Part shown: positions 33,999 to 42,915 of the stretch, one piece after another
How positions within the stretch are numbered: the stretch's first letter is position 1
Layout of the letters: each line of letters opens with the position of its first letter
Source: Pseudoduganella namucuonensis
GTDB taxonomy: Bacteria; Pseudomonadota; Gammaproteobacteria; Burkholderiales; Burkholderiaceae_D
Direction of reading: 5' to 3'
Assembly: GCF_900116645.1 (NCBI RefSeq)
Contig: NZ_FPBO01000020.1
Location: 83,308 to 147,307 of the forward strand
DNA: 64,000 bases
Program-made: the position numbers and the translations under genes
The notes under the pieces: generated by a model
Database searches by the model: none
Seen by the model: the letters and a program-made list of their open reading frames with translations, nothing else
Told to the model about the DNA's origin: nothing

Positions 33999-35396
33999 AT
34001 GGCGATACATGTGATCCTCAACCTCGCGCTGGCGCTGGCGCTGCTGGCTTTCCTGTACCGCCAGCAAAGCCGCCACGCGACTTTCACCGTGCGCGTGTTC
34101 ACCGCGCTGGGCCTGGGCATCGTGTTCGGCGCCGCGCTGCAGGCGCTGTACGGCGCGGCCGGCCCGGTGGTCAAGAGCACCGGCGAATACCTGGACATCG
34201 TGGGCTCCGGCTACGTCAAGCTGTTGCAGATGATCATCATGCCGCTGATCATGGTGTCCATCGTCTCGGCCATCCTCAAGCTGCGCGACGCCGGTTCGCT
34301 GGGCAAGATCAGCGCGCTCACCATCGGCACGCTGATGGCCACCACCATCGTGGCGGCCGGCATCGGCATCCTGATGGCCAAGCTGTTCGGGCTGACCGCC
34401 GTGGGGCTGGCGGCCAACGCCGCCGAGACCGCGCGCGGCGCCTACATGCAGGGCAAGCTGGGCGACGCCCAGGCCATCACGCTGCCCGCCATGGTGCTCA
34501 GCTTTATTCCCGCCAACCCCTTCCTGGACCTGACGGGCGCGCGCAAGACATCCACCATCGCGGTGGTGGTGTTCGCCATCTTCATCGGCGTCGCCGCCAC
34601 CGGCGTCCACGGCAAGAAGCCGGAGCTGTTCGCCTCCTTCGAGCACGCGGTGAGGGTGGCGCACGCCATCGTCATGCGCATGGTCACGCTGGTGCTGCGG
34701 CTCACGCCCTACGGCGTGTTCGCGCTGATGGCCAACCTGGTGGCCGCCTCCAGCTACGCCGACATCCTGAACCTGATCTCCTTCGTGGCGGCCTCCTACG
34801 GCGCGCTGCTGCTGATGTTCGGCGTGCACCTGGCGCTGGTGGCGGCGGCCGGGCTGAACCCGGCGCGCTACGCGCGCAAGATCTTCCCGGTGCTGGCGTT
34901 CGCGTTCAGTTCGCGCACCAGCGCCGGCTCGATCCCGATGAGCGTGCAGACGCAGACGCGGCGCCTGGGCACGCCGGAGGGCATCGCCAACTTCGCCGCC
35001 TCGTTCGGCGCCACCATCGGCCAGAACGGCTGCGCCGGCATCTACCCCGCCATGCTGGCGGTGATGATCGCGCCCACGGTGGGCATCGATCCCTACACGG
35101 CCGGCTTCATCCTGCCGCTGCTGGCCATCGTCGCGGTCGGTTCGGTGGGCGTGGCCGGGGTGGGCGGCGGCGCCACCTTCGCGGCGCTGATCGTGCTGTC
35201 GTCGATGAACCTGCCGGTGGCGCTGGCCGGGCTGCTGATCTCGATCGAACCGCTGATCGACATGGGGCGCACCGCGCTCAACGTCAGCGGCTCCATCGCC
35301 GCCGGCACCCTCGCCAGCCGCGCGCTGGGCCAGACCGACATGGCCGTCTTCAACGCCGACGCCGACCTCGGCGAGGACACCGCCGAAGCGGCCTGA
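33999..35396 (+). CDS. tcyP: Dicarboxylate/amino-acid:cation symporter, TcyP-like (L-cystine)
   Basis: A 465-residue multi-spanning transporter of the DAACS family. It has the serine-rich re-entrant loop (FSSRTSAGSIPMSVQTQTRR) and the conserved GATIGQNGCAGIYPAML and NVSGSIAAGTLAS segments. The FSSRTSAGSIP phrase and overall order match the TcyP/YdjN cystine group more than DctA, so cystine uptake is the best guess, not proven. The ATG at 33999 gives MAIHVILNLALALALLAFL and has no visible Shine-Dalgarno. An in-frame extension upstream to 33849 would be longer than the family. The gene is followed by a palindromic repeat cluster before the histidine phosphatase gene. Confidence 0.82.
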   Translation: MAIHVILNLALALALLAFLYRQQSRHATFTVRVFTALGLGIVFGAALQALYGAAGPVVKSTGEYLDIVGSGYVKLLQMIIMPLIMVSIVSAILKLRDAGSLGKISALTIGTLMATTIVAAGIGILMAKLFGLTAVGLAANAAETARGAYMQGKLGDAQAITLPAMVLSFIPANPFLDLTGARKTSTIAVVVFAIFIGVAATGVHGKKPELFASFEHAVRVAHAIVMRMVTLVLRLTPYGVFALMANLVAASSYADILNLISFVAASYGALLLMFGVHLALVAAAGLNPARYARKIFPVLAFAFSSRTSAGSIPMSVQTQTRRLGTPEGIANFAASFGATIGQNGCAGIYPAMLAVMIAPTVGIDPYTAGFILPLLAIVAVGSVGVAGVGGGATFAALIVLSSMNLPVALAGLLISIEPLIDMGRTALNVSGSIAAGTLASRALGQTDMAVFNADADLGEDTAEAA

Positions 35397-35434
35397 CACC
35401 CGCGCCGCCCTGCGTCAAGCGGCGTCAGCGGCGC

Positions 35435-35504
35435 TTGGGGTCTGACCCCAAAGCGGCGTGAACCGTGGCTGAAGCGGCGTCAACAACCGATGGGGTCTGA
35501 CCCC
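35435..35504. repeat. Two palindromic GGGGTCTGACCCC elements
   Basis: TTGGGGTCTGACCCCAA lies at 35435-35451 and GGGGTCTGACCCC at 35492-35504, each odd-length perfect palindromes, embedded in short AAGCGGCGT(C) repeats. The same core occurs at about 10.16 and 49.28 kb, always intergenic. Confidence 0.75.
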
Positions 35505-35595
35505 GGGTGCCGCCGACGCCGCTTCGGCGCGGCGGTGCGCCGCCTTTTTGTCGTTTCGTCTACCATGGGCCGCATCGTCAGCCAGGGTGGATGGC

Positions 35596-36360
35596 ATGGA
35601 ACAAAAATGGCCTCAGCAAATATGGGTGGTGCGGCACGGTCAGAGCGCGGGCAACGTCGCGCGCGAACTGGCCGAGGCGGCATCCGAACACCTGATCGAC
35701 ATCGCCGACCGCGACGTCGACGTGCCGCTGTCCGACCTGGGCGTGCGCCAGGCGCACGCGCTGGCGGCCTGGTTCGCCGCCCTGCCCGAGCGGCACCGGC
35801 CCAGCGTGGTGCTGTACTCGCCCTATGTGCGGGCGCGCGGCACGGCGCTCACCGTGATCGAACGGCTGGGCCGCGATTCGCTGCTGAGCGCCGTGGCCGA
35901 CGAGCGCCTGCGCGAGAAGGAGTTCGGCATCGTCGACCGCCTGACCCCGCTCGGCATCGCCAGCAAGTATCCCGAGCTGCACGAGCAGCGCAAGCACGTG
36001 GGCAAGTTCTATTTCCGTCCGCCGGGCGGCGAGAGCTGGTGCGACGTGATCCTGCGCCTGCGCAGCGTGATCGACACCATCACCCGCGAGTACCGGGGCG
36101 AACGGGTGCTGATCATCGCCCACCAGGTCATCGTCAATTGCTTCCGCTACCTGCTGGAGCGCATGGACGAGGAGACCATCCTGGCCGTCGACCGCGCCTC
36201 GGACGTGCCCAACTGCGGCGTGACCTCCTACGCCTTCGATCCGAACCTGGGCAAGAACGGCAAGCTGGTGCTGCAGGTGGCGAACTTCGTCGCGCCGCTG
36301 GAGGACGCCGGCACCCCCGTCACCGCCAAGCCGGACGTGCCGGCCGCGCCCAAGTCCTGA
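35596..36360 (+). CDS. Histidine phosphatase family protein
   Basis: A 254-residue protein with the RHG signature VVRHGQSAGN (R13-H14-G15) and a second histidine in VLIIAHQVIVNCF, as in phosphoglycerate-mutase-like phosphatases. DVDVPLSDLGVRQAHAL and YSPYVRARGTA complete the active-site surround. The substrate could be a sugar phosphate, phosphoprotein or nucleotide, and cannot be told. The start at 35596 follows AGGGTGG. Eight bp separate its stop from the NnrD start, which suggests co-transcription with the NAD(P)HX repair enzyme. The C-terminal 30 residues are Pro/Ala-rich and probably disordered. Confidence 0.88.
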   Translation: MEQKWPQQIWVVRHGQSAGNVARELAEAASEHLIDIADRDVDVPLSDLGVRQAHALAAWFAALPERHRPSVVLYSPYVRARGTALTVIERLGRDSLLSAVADERLREKEFGIVDRLTPLGIASKYPELHEQRKHVGKFYFRPPGGESWCDVILRLRSVIDTITREYRGERVLIIAHQVIVNCFRYLLERMDEETILAVDRASDVPNCGVTSYAFDPNLGKNGKLVLQVANFVAPLEDAGTPVTAKPDVPAAPKS

Positions 36361-36368
36361 GGAGTTCC

Positions 36369-37298
36369 ATGCCCCGTCCCGACCACACCATCGACATCGT
36401 CATGCGCACGCTGCGCGACTGGCCCTTGCCCATGCCGCATTTCGACAGCGACAAGGAGGTGCGCGGCCATGTGCTGGTGGTGGCCGGCTCGCGCGAAATG
36501 CCGGGCGCGGCGCTGCTGGCGGCCACCGCCGCGCTGCGCTCGGGCGCCGGCAAGCTGACCCTGGCCACGGCCGCCAGCGTGGCGCCGCACCTGGGAGCGG
36601 CGCTGCCCGAGGCGCGCGTGATCGGGCTGGCGGAGACGGCCGCCGGCGGCTTCGCGATCGACGCCGCGCGCCGCCTGGCCGAACTGGCCGACAAGGTGGA
36701 CGCGCTGCTGATCGGTCCCGGCATGCAGGACGAGGCCGCCAGCGCCGAGCTGGTGCGCGCGCTGCTGCCCCGCTACGCGCATTGCAAGGTGATACTCGAC
36801 GCCGGCGCGATGGAGGTGCTGCGCGCGCCGGCCGATCCGCCGCTGCTGGCCGAGCCGGTGGACTTCGAGCACTACCGCTTCGCCGAACCGGTGCTGCTGA
36901 CGCCGCACGCCGGCGAGCTGGCGCACCTGAGCGGGGAGGACAAGCAGGCGGTGCAGGGCAACCCGCACGAGGCGGCCGGGCACGCCGCCGAGCGCTGGAA
37001 CGCGGTCGTGGCGCTGAAGGGCGCGACCACGGTGATCGCCTCGCCCGGCGGCGACCTGTGGCAACACCAGGGCGGCAACATCGGCCTGGCGATCTCCGGT
37101 TCCGGCGACGCGCTGGCCGGCATCATCGCCGGCTTGGCCGCGCGCGGCGCCACGCTGGAACAGGCCGCGGCCTGGGGCGTGGCGCTGCACGCGGCGGCCG
37201 GCGAGCAACTGTCGCTGCGCTATGGCGTGCTGGGCTACCTGGCGCGCGAAATCTCGGCCGAGGTGCCGGCGCTGCTGCGCACGCTCGCGCCGGCCTGA
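36369..37298 (+). CDS. nnrD: ADP/ATP-dependent NAD(P)H-hydrate dehydratase (NnrD domain)
   Basis: A 309-residue ribokinase-fold enzyme that repairs hydrated NAD(P)H. Family motifs are VLVVAGSREMPGAALLAATAALRSGAGKLTLAT near residues 37-68, a GPGMQ nucleotide-site turn, and GNIGLAISGSGDALAGIIAGLAARG at about 238-262. The N-terminal epimerase (NnrE/YjeF_N) domain found in fused bacterial forms is absent, so this is the stand-alone type. GAGGAGTTCC precedes the ATG at 36369 and overlaps the preceding stop. Probably co-transcribed with the histidine phosphatase. Confidence 0.9.
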   Translation: MPRPDHTIDIVMRTLRDWPLPMPHFDSDKEVRGHVLVVAGSREMPGAALLAATAALRSGAGKLTLATAASVAPHLGAALPEARVIGLAETAAGGFAIDAARRLAELADKVDALLIGPGMQDEAASAELVRALLPRYAHCKVILDAGAMEVLRAPADPPLLAEPVDFEHYRFAEPVLLTPHAGELAHLSGEDKQAVQGNPHEAAGHAAERWNAVVALKGATTVIASPGGDLWQHQGGNIGLAISGSGDALAGIIAGLAARGATLEQAAAWGVALHAAAGEQLSLRYGVLGYLAREISAEVPALLRTLAPA

Positions 37299-37381
37299 AC
37301 TCGCTGGAAATCGGGCGGAACCAGCCCGCGACGAACCTGTCTAATTGACACATCTGACACTTCACATTGAAAGGAATCAAC

Positions 37382-37732
37382 ATGAAACCAAGTAGCCACG
37401 TCCCCATCCTGCTGTTGAGCGCATTGCTGGCCGGCGCCACGCTGGCCGGTTGCAAGGACCGCACCGACACCCCGTCCGGCACCACGGACACGCCCGCGAC
37501 GACCTCGCCCGCCCCGGTGACGACGCCGGCCACGCCGACGCCCGAAGTGACGCCGCCGGCGCCCGCGCCCGACGCCGCCACGCCGGCCATGCCGCCGGCC
37601 GACACCACCGCGCCGACCGCCACCCCGCCCAGCTCGGGCGGCAGCGGCGCCACCGGCGCGACGGGCGGCGGCACCGGCACGGACAAGGACAGCAAGACCT
37701 ATCCGCCGCGCGACCGCAAGCCGGGCGAGTAG
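37382..37732 (+). CDS. Pro/Thr-rich small lipoprotein
   Basis: A 116-residue lipoprotein: a signal peptide with the lipobox LAGC (Cys at about residue 23), then a long low-complexity tail rich in Pro, Thr, Ala and Gly, ending in KTYPPRDRKPGE. No domain is recognised. AAAGGAA precedes the ATG at 37382. It is followed by a clear hairpin terminator shared with the convergent RND permease gene. Function unknown. Confidence 0.75.
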   Translation: MKPSSHVPILLLSALLAGATLAGCKDRTDTPSGTTDTPATTSPAPVTTPATPTPEVTPPAPAPDAATPAMPPADTTAPTATPPSSGGSGATGATGGGTGTDKDSKTYPPRDRKPGE

Positions 37733-37745
37733 GAGCGCTCCCTGA

Positions 37746-37780
37746 AAATGAAAAAGAGCCCGAAGGCTCTTTTTCATTTC
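37746..37780. terminator. Bidirectional rho-independent terminator
   Basis: AAATGAAAAAGAGCC (37746-37760) pairs with GGCTCTTTTTCATTT (37765-37779) around a four-base loop, giving A runs on one side and T runs on the other. It serves the lipoprotein gene on the plus strand and the RND permease on the minus strand. Confidence 0.85.
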
Positions 37781-37797
37781 ACTGGCACGCGTAGCGC

Positions 37798-40700
37798 CTA
37801 CGCGGCCGGTTTCAGGCCGCCGCGGCCGGTGGCCTTCAGCACGCCCCATTTGAGCGCGCGGAACACCATGCGCACGAAGGTCAGCGCCAGCAACGCCTCC
37901 ACGAAGGTCATCAGGAAGGCCACCACCACTGGCCAGCGGCCGGCGCGGCGGTGGTACTTGGCCAGCGCGCGGTCGCGCGCGATCTCGATGCTGTCGTAGA
38001 AGGTCGGCACCACCAGCAAGGTCAGGATGGTCGAGGTGATGGTGCCGCCGATGATGGCCACCGCCAGCGGACGGTAGAACTCGCCGCCCTCGCCCAGGCC
38101 CAGCGCGACCGGGAACATGCCCGCGATCAGCGCGAAGGTCGTCATCAGGATGGGACGCAGGCGCATGCGGCCGGCGTGCATCAGTGCGTCCTCGCGGCCG
38201 TAGCCCTCCTCCTCGCGCTTGCGCGCCGCGTCCAGCAGCAGGATGGCGTTCTTGGCCACCAGGCCCATCAGCATGATGATGCCGATGAAACTCATCAGGT
38301 TCAGAGTGCCCTTGGTCAGCAGCAGCGCCAGCACCACGCCGATCAGCGACAGCGGCAGCGACAGCATCACGGCGATCGGCGCGGTGAAGGAGCCGAACTG
38401 CATCACCAGGATCAGATACATCAGGGCGATGCCCGACACCAGCGCGATGGTCATCTCGGTGAACAGTTCCTTCTGGTCCTTGCCGGCGCCGCCCAGCGAC
38501 AGGCCGTAGCCGGGCGGGAACTCGATCTCCTTGGCCAGCTTCATGGCGTCGGCCGTCACCTCGCCGACCGAGCGGCCCTGCGCGTTGGCCGACACGGCGA
38601 TCAGGCGCTTGCCGTCCTTGTGGGTGATGGTGGCCGGGCCCTTGCCCATGGTCACGGTGGCGATCTGGTCCAGCGGCACCATCTGGCTGGTGCCGGTGAC
38701 GGCGATCGGCAGGCGCTCGATGTTCTCGGCGCCGGTGCGGTCGGACGGGTGCAGGCGCACCGCCACGTCGCGCGATTCGCCGGTCGGGTCGACCCAGTCG
38801 CCCACCTCGATGCCGGCGAAGGCCACGCGCAGCGCTTGCGCCGCGTCGCCGGCCGAGATGCCCATGGAGTTGGCCAGGCCGCGGTCCAGTTCGATCTGCA
38901 GCTCGTCCTTCGGATCCTGCTCGGAGAGGCCGACGTCGACCGCGCCCTTCACCTTGCGCAGCTTGTCCATGTAGGCGCTGGTGATTTCCATCAGCTTGCG
39001 GGTGTCGGCGCCGGTGAATTCCACCTGGATCGGCTTGCGGTTGCCGCTGCCGAGGTCGTCCAGCACCACGTACTCGGCGCCCACCAGGCGGCTCAGCCTC
39101 TCGCGCAGGTCGGCCGCGGCCTCCACCGCCGTGCGCTTGCGCTCGTGCTTCTTGCCCAGGTCGACATAGATGCGGCCACCGCTCAGGTTGACGTAGCTGT
39201 TGGTCTGCTTGGTCTCCGGCAGCGAGCGCGCCAGCTGGGCCGCGCTTTCCAGTTTCATGCGCGAGTATTCCAGGCTGCTCGAGGACGGCGTGCGCACGTC
39301 GATCATGATGGTGCCGTAGTCCGACACCGGCAGGAAGCTGGAGCCGCCGAACTTCATGTGCAGGCCGATGGCGCCGGCGAAGCTGAGCACGGCGATCATG
39401 GTCATCCAGCGGCGGTGGTGCAGCGCCCAGCCGATCACGCGGCCGTAGCGGTCGGCCTGGTGGTCGAACCAGTCGTTGAAGCGGCCCAGCACCGCGCTGA
39501 TGCCCTTCTTCGGCGCCGTGTGATGGTCCGGCGGGTCGCCCCAGAAGGCCGACAGCATCGGATCGAGCGTGAAGGAGATGAACAGCGACACCAGCACCGA
39601 GCAGGTCACGGTCAGCGCGAACGGACGGAACCATTCACCCGACACGCCCGGCATGAAGGCCACCGGGATGAACACGGCCATGATGGAGAAGGTGGTGGCG
39701 GCCACCGCCATGCCGATCTCGGCCGTGCCTTCCAGCGCGGCCTTGCGGCGGTCCGAACCCATCTGCATGTGGCGCACGATGTTTTCCCGCACCACGATGG
39801 CGTCGTCGATCAGCACGCCGATCGCCAGCGACAGGCCGAGCAGGGTCATGAAGTTCAGCGTGAAGCCGCACAGCCAGACCGCGATGAAGGCGGCGATCAC
39901 GGAGGTGGGCAGCGACAGCGCGGTGATCAGGGTCGAGCGCCACGAGTTCAGGAAGGCGTACACCACGAAGATGGTCAGCACGGCGCCGAACACCAGCGAC
40001 TCGATCACGTTGTCCAGGTTGCTCTCGGACTCCTCGCCGCCGTCCTGCACCACCTCGATCGAGGTGCCCTTGGGCAGCTCCGCGTTCATGGCCTTGACCA
40101 TGTCGCGCACCTGGTTGGCGACGCGCACGGTGGAGGCGTCGCGCGAGCGCACCACGTTGATGCCGACGTTGGGCTTGCCGCTGCGCACGCTGACGTTGTT
40201 GATGTCGGCGAAACCGTCCTCGATGGTGGCCAGCTGGCCCAGGCGGATGATCTCGTCGCCGCGGCGCTTGACCACCACCGACTGGAAGTCCTCGGGGCGC
40301 TCGATGCGGCCGATCAGGCGGATCGATTTCTCCTCCAGCTCGCCGCGCACCTTGCCCACCGGCGCGTTGGTGTTCTGCATGCGCAGCGCGTTGACCACCT
40401 CGCCCACCGACACGTTGTACTCGCGCAGCTTCTCGGCGCGCAGCAGCACGCTCAGCTCGCGCCGCAGCGAACCGTTGACGTTGACCGTGGCCACGCCGTC
40501 GATGCCGCGGAAGCGGTCGGCCAGCTGGTCCTCGGCCAGGCGCGAGATGGCGGCGTGGCTCTGCGTGTTGGACGACAGCGACATCTGCATGATGGGCTCG
40601 GCCGAGATGTCCAGCCGCTGCACGATGGGTTCGCGCATCTCGGTGGGCAGCTTGTAGCGCACCGAGGCGATCGAATTGCGGATCTCGTCGGTGGCCTCGA

Positions 40701-41004
40701 TCAGGTTCTTGTTGAAGGTGAACTTCATGTTGATGCGGGCCTGGCCCTCGGACGCGGTGCTGGTCACCTCGGTCACGCCGGTGATGCTCTGCATCGATTT
40801 TTCCAGGCGGTTGACGATCTCGCGCTCGACCGTCTCGGGCGAGGCGCCCGGGTACGGCACGGTGACGAAGATCATCGGCACTTCCACGTCCGGCCGCTGG
40901 TTCACGCGCAGCTTGGACAGGGCCATCAGGCCCAGGCACATCAGCGTGATGATGATCACGATGGTGGCGATCGGCCGCTTGATGCTGAAATCGGAGAGGA
41001 ACAT
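37798..41004 (-). CDS. RND-family efflux permease (HAE1/AcrB-like)
   Basis: A 1068-residue inner-membrane pump. It begins MFLSDFSIKRPIATIVIIIT with the typical first helix. The two large periplasmic loops and 12 helices are in the usual places, with the charged transmembrane motif GVLIDDAIVVREN and GLVAKNAILLLD. It is the proton-driven drug/compound transporter subunit of a tripartite system. The gene is directly downstream of the adaptor (3 bp apart, minus strand), so they form an operon. No outer-membrane TolC-like gene is adjacent, so a shared one elsewhere is implied. The substrate is unknown. Confidence 0.95.
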   Translation of the reverse strand: MFLSDFSIKRPIATIVIIITLMCLGLMALSKLRVNQRPDVEVPMIFVTVPYPGASPETVEREIVNRLEKSMQSITGVTEVTSTASEGQARINMKFTFNKNLIEATDEIRNSIASVRYKLPTEMREPIVQRLDISAEPIMQMSLSSNTQSHAAISRLAEDQLADRFRGIDGVATVNVNGSLRRELSVLLRAEKLREYNVSVGEVVNALRMQNTNAPVGKVRGELEEKSIRLIGRIERPEDFQSVVVKRRGDEIIRLGQLATIEDGFADINNVSVRSGKPNVGINVVRSRDASTVRVANQVRDMVKAMNAELPKGTSIEVVQDGGEESESNLDNVIESLVFGAVLTIFVVYAFLNSWRSTLITALSLPTSVIAAFIAVWLCGFTLNFMTLLGLSLAIGVLIDDAIVVRENIVRHMQMGSDRRKAALEGTAEIGMAVAATTFSIMAVFIPVAFMPGVSGEWFRPFALTVTCSVLVSLFISFTLDPMLSAFWGDPPDHHTAPKKGISAVLGRFNDWFDHQADRYGRVIGWALHHRRWMTMIAVLSFAGAIGLHMKFGGSSFLPVSDYGTIMIDVRTPSSSSLEYSRMKLESAAQLARSLPETKQTNSYVNLSGGRIYVDLGKKHERKRTAVEAAADLRERLSRLVGAEYVVLDDLGSGNRKPIQVEFTGADTRKLMEITSAYMDKLRKVKGAVDVGLSEQDPKDELQIELDRGLANSMGISAGDAAQALRVAFAGIEVGDWVDPTGESRDVAVRLHPSDRTGAENIERLPIAVTGTSQMVPLDQIATVTMGKGPATITHKDGKRLIAVSANAQGRSVGEVTADAMKLAKEIEFPPGYGLSLGGAGKDQKELFTEMTIALVSGIALMYLILVMQFGSFTAPIAVMLSLPLSLIGVVLALLLTKGTLNLMSFIGIIMLMGLVAKNAILLLDAARKREEEGYGREDALMHAGRMRLRPILMTTFALIAGMFPVALGLGEGGEFYRPLAVAIIGGTITSTILTLLVVPTFYDSIEIARDRALAKYHRRAGRWPVVVAFLMTFVEALLALTFVRMVFRALKWGVLKATGRGGLKPAA

Positions 41005-41007
41005 GGC

Positions 41008-42180
41008 TTAGTTTCCTTTGCTGACGGCGGCCGGCGCGGTCGAGGCGGAGGCGACGGCCTTGGGCGCCGCCATCTCGATCTTCTGGCCGTCCTTCAGGTT
41101 CGAGCCCTGGGTGCGCAGCACCACGTCGCCGCTGGCCAGGCCGGCGGTCACTTCCCAGTTGCCGCTGCGCTCGTCGCGCGAGCCGACCGTGATCGGGGCC
41201 TTGGCCAGCACCTTGTCCTTGACGCGCCAGGCGTAGCTGTTGTCGCCGTTGCGCACGAGGGCCGAGTCCGGCACCATCAGGATGGCGTTCGATTCGCTCT
41301 CGACGCGCCCTTCCGCGTACAGGCCGGCCACGCGCGGCTGCGCCTTGTCGGCGAACTCGACCAGCACCTCGACCTGGCGGGTGATGGCGTTGGCGGCCGG
41401 ATCGACGCGCTTGACCTTGCCGGTGAAGCTCTGGCCCGGGTAGCCGTTGATGCGGAACGCCACCGGCTGGCCCACCTTCACGACGCCGATCTTGTCGGCC
41501 GAGACCAGGCCCTCGAAGCGCATGCTGGTGGGGTCGATCACCTTGATCAGCTCCTTGCCGATCTGCGCCGTGTCGCCGTTGGACACCTTGCGCTCGCTGA
41601 CCACGCCGTCGAACGGCGCGCGCACCTCGGTGCGGTGCAGCTGCTGGCGGGCGGTGGCGGCGCGCGACTTGGCGGCGGCCAGGTCGGACTGGGCGTTGTT
41701 GCGGCGGATCTCGGCGTCCTCCAGGGCCTGGGCCGAGGTCATGCCGGAGGCGCGCAGGGTCTTCTGGCGCTCCAGCATGCGGGTGGCCTGCTCCAGCGAC
41801 TGGCCGGAGGCGCGGGTGGCCTCGTCGGCCGAGTTGACGCTGTCGCGGATGGAGGTGTCGTCCAGGCGCACCAGCAGGTCGCCCTTGCGCACCGCCTCGC
41901 CGTTCTCCTTCAGCACCTGCAGCACGATAGCGCTCACTTCGGCGCGCAAATCAGCCTTGCGTTCGGGCTGCACCGAGCCGGTGATGACGGGGCCGGACGC
42001 CACGGCGTTCGAGCGCACGGTCACCAGATCCTCGGCCGATACCAGCAGGCTGTCGGGCGCCTTCTTGCCCTCCGCGGTCTTGGCGGCGCCCTCGGCGGCC
42101 TTCTCCGGTTCCTTGGCGGGTTTGCCGCAGGCGACCAGAGCTGAGGCGACAGCGAAAGCAAGCAGGGATTTGCGCAACAT
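41008..42180 (-). CDS. RND efflux periplasmic adaptor (membrane fusion protein), lipoprotein
   Basis: A 390-residue adaptor. The signal peptide has lipobox LVAC (Cys18), followed by a Lys/Glu/Ala-rich linker. A lipoyl half-motif and alpha-hairpin (about 95-190, with LEQATRMLERQKTLRASGMTSAQAL) follow. The second lipoyl half is RAPFDGVVSERKVSNGDTAQ, then beta-barrel and membrane-proximal domains. It couples the RND permease to an outer-membrane channel. The order adaptor-permease with a 3-bp gap is the classical operon. It carries a Lys/Glu-rich N-terminal patch between the lipobox and the first lipoyl half, longer than usual. Confidence 0.94.
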   Translation of the reverse strand: MLRKSLLAFAVASALVACGKPAKEPEKAAEGAAKTAEGKKAPDSLLVSAEDLVTVRSNAVASGPVITGSVQPERKADLRAEVSAIVLQVLKENGEAVRKGDLLVRLDDTSIRDSVNSADEATRASGQSLEQATRMLERQKTLRASGMTSAQALEDAEIRRNNAQSDLAAAKSRAATARQQLHRTEVRAPFDGVVSERKVSNGDTAQIGKELIKVIDPTSMRFEGLVSADKIGVVKVGQPVAFRINGYPGQSFTGKVKRVDPAANAITRQVEVLVEFADKAQPRVAGLYAEGRVESESNAILMVPDSALVRNGDNSYAWRVKDKVLAKAPITVGSRDERSGNWEVTAGLASGDVVLRTQGSNLKDGQKIEMAAPKAVASASTAPAAVSKGN

Positions 42181-42327
42181 AAGGTATCTCCGAATATAGG
42201 AATAGAGCTGGGTAAGCTATAAGCCGCTGAGTATCCGTTAGGCTCTTCCGCCGTGTCAATCAGCGAGAGACGGACTGCCAGAAACAGCGACCGAAGTGCG
42301 GAAATTGCCGATAAACTGCAAAAATAG

Positions 42328-42385
42328 CAAAAAGGGGTCAGGTTCAATATTGCCGCAGTGGAAAATTGAACCTGACCCCTTTTTG
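42328..42385. terminator. 21-bp perfect inverted repeat with T/A tracts (terminator; GGGGTC-type repeat)
   Basis: CAAAAAGGGGTCAGGTTCAAT (split as 42328-42348) pairs exactly with its complement at 42365-42385, ending in TTTTTG on both strands. It lies 8 bp downstream of the minus-strand YuiD-type stop and should terminate it. It contains GGGGTC/GACCCC like the repeat family elsewhere, but in a different frame. Confidence 0.8.
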
Positions 42386-42393
42386 TGTTTTTG

Positions 42394-42816
42394 TTATGCT
42401 TTGCCGAACAGGGCGTGGACCAGGTGGCCGATGGCGATGCCGGTGCACAGGCCGCCGGCGATCTCGACCAGCGTGTGGCCCATGCGCTCGCGCAGCCAGG
42501 TGTGGCCGGCGTCGTCCCCGGCGACCCGGTTGATGGCGGCGGCCTGCCGCCCGACGTGCTGGCGCAGGCTGTTGGCGTCGATGACGACGATGAAGCACAG
42601 CGTCACCGCGACCCCGAACGCCGGATGCCCCATGCCCTCCCGCAGCGCGATCAACGTCGCCATGCTGGACACCACCGCGCTGTGGTTGCTGGGGAAGCCG
42701 CCGTTGCCCACCAGGTTGAACGCCCACTTGCGCGCCTTGACGCTGTTGATCAGGAATTTGATCGGCCCCACCAGGGTCCAGGTGACCAGGGGCGTGACGA
42801 GATATGCGAGATCCAT
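42394..42816 (-). CDS. Divergent PAP2-family membrane protein (YuiD/DUF212 type)
   Basis: A 140-residue membrane protein with the DUF212 signature: an N-terminal helix pair, FINSVKARKWAFN (here LINSVKARKWAF), then GGFPSNHSAVVSSMAT with the PSNHSA phrase that recalls the PAP2 phosphatase motif, and later GHTLVEIAGGLCTG. Four hydrophobic helices. The family's catalytic activity is uncertain. AAAGGAAA precedes the ATG. It is divergent from the DUF475 gene, with about 100 bp between them. Confidence 0.86.
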   Translation of the reverse strand: MDLAYLVTPLVTWTLVGPIKFLINSVKARKWAFNLVGNGGFPSNHSAVVSSMATLIALREGMGHPAFGVAVTLCFIVVIDANSLRQHVGRQAAAINRVAGDDAGHTWLRERMGHTLVEIAGGLCTGIAIGHLVHALFGKA

Positions 42817-42915
42817 CGATTTTCCTTTATTGCAATCCCGCATTATCGCATTGTGTTTACTGCCGGCGATAGCACTGGGCTAAAATCTGCTTGCCAACAT
42901 TGCAAAGGGAGCGTC

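Noticed and set aside
42385..42904. Plus-strand frame running through the YuiD-type gene into DUF475 from 42385
   Set aside because: The DUF475 start at 42916 has a proper ribosome binding site. The upstream part is antisense to a recognised gene.
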